A stretch of DNA of 64,000 nt from Pseudomonas neuropathica (lineage in GTDB: Bacteria > Pseudomonadota > Gammaproteobacteria > Pseudomonadales > Pseudomonadaceae), in the NCBI RefSeq assembly GCF_015461835.1, contig NZ_JACOPX010000023.1, positions 1-64,000 of the forward strand. Direction: 5' to 3'. Below the pieces are notes generated by a model. The model was not told the DNA's origin. It made no database searches and saw nothing but the letters and a program-made list of their open reading frames with translations. Numbering within the stretch: position 1 is the first letter of the stretch; every line of letters starts with the position of its first letter. The position numbers were made by a program, and so were the translations under genes. Below, piece by piece: positions 60,555 to 64,000 of this stretch.

Positions 60555-61076
60555 GTGGGTATTCCTTGTCATTTCGCTTTATTCGAGCTGCAACCGGGTT
60601 TCCGTCTGGATCTCGAGCAGTTGGCCACGCGCTATCGTGAGTTGGCGCGCGGCGTTCATCCTGACCGTTTTGCCGACGCTTCCGAGCGTGAGCAACGGTC
60701 GGCTCTGGAGCAGTCTGCCCGGCTCAACGACGCCTATCAGACGCTCAAGAGTCCGGCCCAGCGCGCACGCTACCTGCTGACCATCAGCGGGCATGAAGTG
60801 CCGATGGAAGTCACGGTCCATGACCCCGAGTTTCTTCTGCAGCAGATGCAATGGCGCGAAGAGCTCGAAGACCTCCAGGACAGTGCCGACCTCGACGGTG
60901 TCGCGGTGTTCAAGCGGCGCCTGAAAGTGGCTCAGGAAGAACTCAATGAAAGCTTCGCAGCCTGTTGGGATGATGCTGCGCAACGCGAACAGGCCGAACG
61001 CCTGATGCGGCGCATGCAGTTCCTCGACAAGCTCACCTACGAAGTGCGCCAGTTAGAAGAGCGCCTCGACGATTAA
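60555..61076 (+). CDS. hscB: Co-chaperone HscB
   Basis: A 173-residue J-domain protein with the HPD motif (ARGVHPDRFAD) and a C-terminal three-helix domain that binds IscU. The start is a GTG at 60555 (GIPCHFALFELQP), with GAGG upstream; a frame extending back to 60516 reads through iscA and is rejected. Confidence 0.94.
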   Translation: MGIPCHFALFELQPGFRLDLEQLATRYRELARGVHPDRFADASEREQRSALEQSARLNDAYQTLKSPAQRARYLLTISGHEVPMEVTVHDPEFLLQQMQWREELEDLQDSADLDGVAVFKRRLKVAQEELNESFAACWDDAAQREQAERLMRRMQFLDKLTYEVRQLEERLDD

Positions 61077-61127
61077 CCCAGTGCCGCTCCGGTCGCACGC
61101 CTGATATACAGATAAGTCCTGATCACG

Positions 61128-62993
61128 ATGGCCCTACTGCAGATCGCCGAACCCGGCCAAAGTCCTCAACCGCACCAGCGTCGTCTGGCTGTGGGGATCG
61201 ACTTGGGCACTACCAATTCGCTGGTCGCTGCGTTGCGCAGTGGTCTTTCCGAGCCGTTGGCCGACGCAAACGGGCAGGTCATCCTGCCGTCCGCTGTGCG
61301 TTACCACGCCGATCACGTCGAAGTCGGCGAGTCGGCCAAGCTGGCCGCCGCTTCCGATCCTTTGAACACCGTGCTGTCGGTCAAGCGCTTGATGGGTCGT
61401 GGTCTGTCCGACGTCAAGCAATTGGGCGAGCAACTGCCATACCGCTTTGTCGGTGGCGAATCGCACATGCCGTTCATCGATACCGTGCAAGGCCCGAAAA
61501 GCCCGGTCGAAGTCTCCGCCGATATCCTCAAGGTGCTGCGTCAGCGCGCTGAAGCGACGTTGGGTGGTGAGCTGGTTGGCGCGGTAATCACTGTTCCGGC
61601 GTACTTCGATGATGCTCAGCGTCAGGCGACCAAGGATGCGGCGAAACTCGCCGGTCTGAACGTGCTGCGCCTGCTCAATGAGCCGACCGCTGCCGCTGTG
61701 GCGTACGGTCTGGATCAACACGCTGAAGGTCTGGTCGCTATTTATGACCTGGGCGGCGGTACTTTCGATATTTCGATTCTGCGTCTTACGGGCGGTGTTT
61801 TCGAAGTCCTGGCCACTGGCGGCGACAGCGCGCTGGGTGGCGATGACTTCGATCACGCTATTGCCGGCTGGATCATCGAGAGCGCGGGCCTGTCCGCCGA
61901 TCTCGATCCGGGCGCACAACGCAATCTGCTGCAAACCGCTTGCGCGGCCAAAGAAGCCCTGACGGATGCGGCCAGCGTTGAAGTGGCCTACGGCGACTGG
62001 AAAGCACCGCTGACCCGCGAAGCCTTCGATGCGCTGATCGAGCCGATGGTCGCGCGCAGCCTGAAAGCCTGCCGCCGCGCTGTTCGTGATTCCGGTATCG
62101 AGCTGGAAGACGTGCACGCCGTGGTCATGGTCGGCGGTTCGACTCGCGTGCCGCGCGTTCGCGAAGCGGTTGCCGAAGCCTTCGGTCGTCAGCCTCTGAC
62201 TGAAATTGACCCGGATCAAGTGGTGGCCATCGGTGCCGCGATCCAGGCCGATACCCTGGCTGGCAACAAGCGCGATGGCGGCGAACTGCTGCTGCTCGAC
62301 GTGATTCCGCTGTCCCTGGGGCTGGAAACCATGGGCGGCCTGATGGAGAAGGTGATTCCGCGCAACACCACCATCCCCGTCGCTCGCGCACAAGATTTCA
62401 CTACTTATAAAGATGGCCAGTCGGCCATGGCGATCCACGTATTGCAGGGTGAGCGTGAGCTGATCAGTGACTGCCGCTCGCTGGCGCGCTTCGAATTGCG
62501 CGGCATTCCCGCGATGGTCGCCGGCGCTGCGAAGATTCGCGTGACCTTCCAGGTCGATGCCGACGGTCTGCTCAGCGTTTCCGCCCGTGAGTTGGGTTCA
62601 GGTGTTGAGGCAAGCATTCAGGTCAAACCGTCCTACGGTCTGACCGACGGCGAAATCGCCAAAATGCTCAAGGATTCGTTCCAGCACGCCAATGACGACA
62701 AGGTCGCCCGCGTCCTGCGTGAGCAGCAAGTCGATGCCCAGCGCCTGATCGAAGCGGTGCAGGGCGCTCTGGAGGCGGATGGCGAGCGTTTGCTCGACGC
62801 CGAAGAGCGCATGGTCATCGATCTGCAGTTGCAGGAACTGGCCGAACTGATGAAAGGTACCGATGGTTACGCCATCGAGCAGCAGACCAAGCGTCTGTCG
62901 CAAGTGACCGATGCTTTTGCTGCCCGCCGCATGGATCTGACGGTGAAAGCCGCTCTGTCGGGGCGCAATCTGAATGAAATCGAGGATATCTGA
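61128..62993 (+). CDS. hscA: Specialised Hsp70 chaperone HscA
   Basis: A 621-residue DnaK-like ATPase that with HscB moves the cluster off IscU. GIDLGTTNSLVAALRSG, IYDLGGGTFDISIL and VMVGGSTRVPRV are the ATPase motifs; the substrate domain follows. Its TGA overlaps the fdx ATG. Confidence 0.96.
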   Translation: MALLQIAEPGQSPQPHQRRLAVGIDLGTTNSLVAALRSGLSEPLADANGQVILPSAVRYHADHVEVGESAKLAAASDPLNTVLSVKRLMGRGLSDVKQLGEQLPYRFVGGESHMPFIDTVQGPKSPVEVSADILKVLRQRAEATLGGELVGAVITVPAYFDDAQRQATKDAAKLAGLNVLRLLNEPTAAAVAYGLDQHAEGLVAIYDLGGGTFDISILRLTGGVFEVLATGGDSALGGDDFDHAIAGWIIESAGLSADLDPGAQRNLLQTACAAKEALTDAASVEVAYGDWKAPLTREAFDALIEPMVARSLKACRRAVRDSGIELEDVHAVVMVGGSTRVPRVREAVAEAFGRQPLTEIDPDQVVAIGAAIQADTLAGNKRDGGELLLLDVIPLSLGLETMGGLMEKVIPRNTTIPVARAQDFTTYKDGQSAMAIHVLQGERELISDCRSLARFELRGIPAMVAGAAKIRVTFQVDADGLLSVSARELGSGVEASIQVKPSYGLTDGEIAKMLKDSFQHANDDKVARVLREQQVDAQRLIEAVQGALEADGERLLDAEERMVIDLQLQELAELMKGTDGYAIEQQTKRLSQVTDAFAARRMDLTVKAALSGRNLNEIEDI

Positions 62994-63334
62994 TGCCGCA
63001 GGTCATTTTTCTGCCACACGAGAAGTTCTGCCCTGAAGGCATGGTGGTCGAGGCTGCGCCCGGCACATCGATTCTCGAACTGGCCCACGAACACCACATC
63101 GAGATGGAAAGCGCCTGCGGCGGCGTCTGCGCTTGCACCACGTGCCACTGCATCATCCGCGAGGGTTTTGACTCGATGGAAGAGGCCGACGAGCTGGAAG
63201 AAGACTTCCTTGATCGCGCCTGGGGTCTGGAAGCGCAATCGCGTCTGGCTTGCCAGGCGATCGTTGGTGAAGAAGACATCACCGTCGAGATTCCGAAATA
63301 TTCGCTTAACCATGCGGCTGAAGCGCCGCACTGA
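62993..63334 (+). CDS. fdx: 2Fe-2S ferredoxin (isc-type)
   Basis: A 113-residue ferredoxin that supplies electrons for cluster assembly. Ligand cysteines are in ESACGGVCACTTCHC and SRLACQA. Start overlaps the hscA stop by one base. Confidence 0.96.
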   Translation: MPQVIFLPHEKFCPEGMVVEAAPGTSILELAHEHHIEMESACGGVCACTTCHCIIREGFDSMEEADELEEDFLDRAWGLEAQSRLACQAIVGEEDITVEIPKYSLNHAAEAPH

Positions 63335-63348
63335 CTGGTAAGACTGTC

Positions 63349-63549
63349 ATGAGCTACGGTTGGAATGATGTTCAACGTATTGCAGAAGAACTGGCCGAGG
63401 CCCATGACGGGATCGATCCATATTCTGTAGGTTTTGTCCGTTTGCAGCAGATGATCCTCGAACTGCCTGACTTTGATAGCACTTCTGGCCGTGTCGGCGA
63501 GAAGGTGCTGGAAGCGGTTCAGGAGCTCTGGGCCAAAGAATTGGACTGA
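63349..63549 (+). CDS. iscX: IscX, iron-sulfur assembly adaptor
   Basis: A 66-residue acidic protein (MSYGWNDVQRIAEELAEAHDGIDPYSVGFVRLQQMILELPDFD) that binds IscS and iron in E. coli. It closes the isc operon, 14 bases after fdx. Confidence 0.95.
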   Translation: MSYGWNDVQRIAEELAEAHDGIDPYSVGFVRLQQMILELPDFDSTSGRVGEKVLEAVQELWAKELD

Positions 63550-63561
63550 TCGTCTCGCAGG

Positions 63562-63605
63562 TTAGGCAATACCCAAGAACCCGCGTATAATTCGCGGGTT
63601 TAATT
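63562..63605 (+). promoter_or_regulatory. Hairpin terminator of the isc operon overlapping the ndk promoter -10
   Basis: AACCCGCG (63578-63585) and CGCGGGTT (63593-63600) form a stem followed by TAATTTTT. Its loop contains TATAAT (63586-63591), a perfect -10 box; TTAGGC (63562-63567) is a weak -35 at near-ideal spacing. So one DNA segment may end isc transcripts and start ndk transcripts. Confidence 0.6.
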
Positions 63606-63636
63606 TTTCGCAAATTACCGTTTCTGGAGTTACACC

Positions 63637-64000
63637 ATGGCTGTTCAACGCACTTTCTCCATCATCAAGCCTGACGCTGTTGCAAAAAACGTCATCGGCG
63701 AAATCACCACTCGTTTCGAAAAAGCCGGCCTGCGCGTTGTAGCTTCGAAACTGAAGCAACTGTCCAAAGCTGAAGCTGAAGGCTTCTACGCTGAGCACAG
63801 CGCTCGTGGTTTCTTTGGCGACCTGGTTGCTTTCATGATCTCCGGTCCTGTTGTTGTTCAGGTTCTGGAAGGCGAAAACGCTATCGCTCTGAACCGTGAG
63901 CTGATGGGCGCTACCAACCCTAAAGAAGCTGCTGCCGGCACCATCCGCGCTGACTTCGCTGATTCCATCGACGCCAACGCTGTTCACGGTTCGGACTCCG
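63637..64000 (+). CDS. ndk: Nucleoside diphosphate kinase (cut by window edge)
   Basis: 121 of about 141 residues lie in the window. MAVQRTFSIIKPDAVAKNVI and the phosphate-accepting H117 (NAVHGSD) are present; the last 20 residues are beyond the edge. Converts NDPs to NTPs by a phospho-His intermediate. Confidence 0.97.
   Translation, partial: MAVQRTFSIIKPDAVAKNVIGEITTRFEKAGLRVVASKLKQLSKAEAEGFYAEHSARGFFGDLVAFMISGPVVVQVLEGENAIALNRELMGATNPKEAAAGTIRADFADSIDANAVHGSDS

Noticed and set aside
1..64000. CRISPR array
   Set aside because: No set of regularly spaced 23-37 base direct repeats with unique spacers was seen; all repeats are palindromic REP or MITE-like.

Overview
The window looks like a chromosomal segment from the Pseudomonas fluorescens group. 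Reasons: the intergenic repeats built on GCGAGCAAGCTCGC and GAGCCTGCTCGCGAT, the gene content (CheV, FhpR/NorR next to flavohemoglobin, the cyo operon, isc-hscBA-fdx-iscX, queA-tgt-yajC-secDF), and the high GC of most genes. Identification is by recognising protein families and DNA motifs by eye; no database search was run.

Layout. (1) 1-0.2 kb: edge of an IS481-type insertion sequence. (2) 0.4-6.7 kb: a minus-strand operon for an adaptor protein, an RND pump and a heavy-metal-type response regulator/histidine kinase pair. (3) 6.7-7.75 kb: repeat-rich non-coding DNA ending in a strongly structured leader before a small DUF6124 gene. (4) 7.75-18.1 kb: small proteins, a PAS-containing chemotaxis receptor, CheV, then the divergent norR(fhpR)/hmp pair with three GTC-N5-GAC operators and a sigma-54-like promoter, a SnoaL-like protein and DsbB. 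(5) 18.9-23.8 kb: cyoABCDE, cytochrome o ubiquinol oxidase and heme O synthase. (6) 23.8-35.1 kb: a toxin-antitoxin pair, a RidA-family protein, acetyltransferases, a LysR/aminotransferase divergent pair, a PhoD-like phosphatase, two related membrane proteins and several uncharacterised genes.

(7) 35.2-48.7 kb: an accessory island. It is bounded by a direct repeat of the tRNA-Leu(CAA) 3' end (35234-35251 and 48640-48658); the intact tRNA lies on the right, and the last codons of what looks like a decayed integrase lie just inside the left repeat. Several genes are AT-rich. It carries proteins with features of anti-phage or stress-triggered systems: a protein with five exact-length 17-residue repeats, a membrane segment and an SH3b domain; two proteins with R-x4-H HEPN motifs; a caspase-fold-like protein (H71/C111); a DUF2971 protein; two membrane-anchored helical proteins; an isolated phage tail/baseplate gene pair; and two small genes under a perfect LexA box. 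Functions here are inferred. The candidate new systems are the 38.65-40.94 kb cluster and the 17-residue-repeat/SH3b gene.

(8) 48.8-64 kb: conserved core. queA-tgt make queuosine tRNA; yajC-secD-secF help protein export; then a glycine-zipper protein, suhB, trmJ-cysE, and iscRSUA-hscBA-fdx-iscX for iron-sulfur cluster assembly with two IscR-like operator repeats upstream. The window ends inside ndk.
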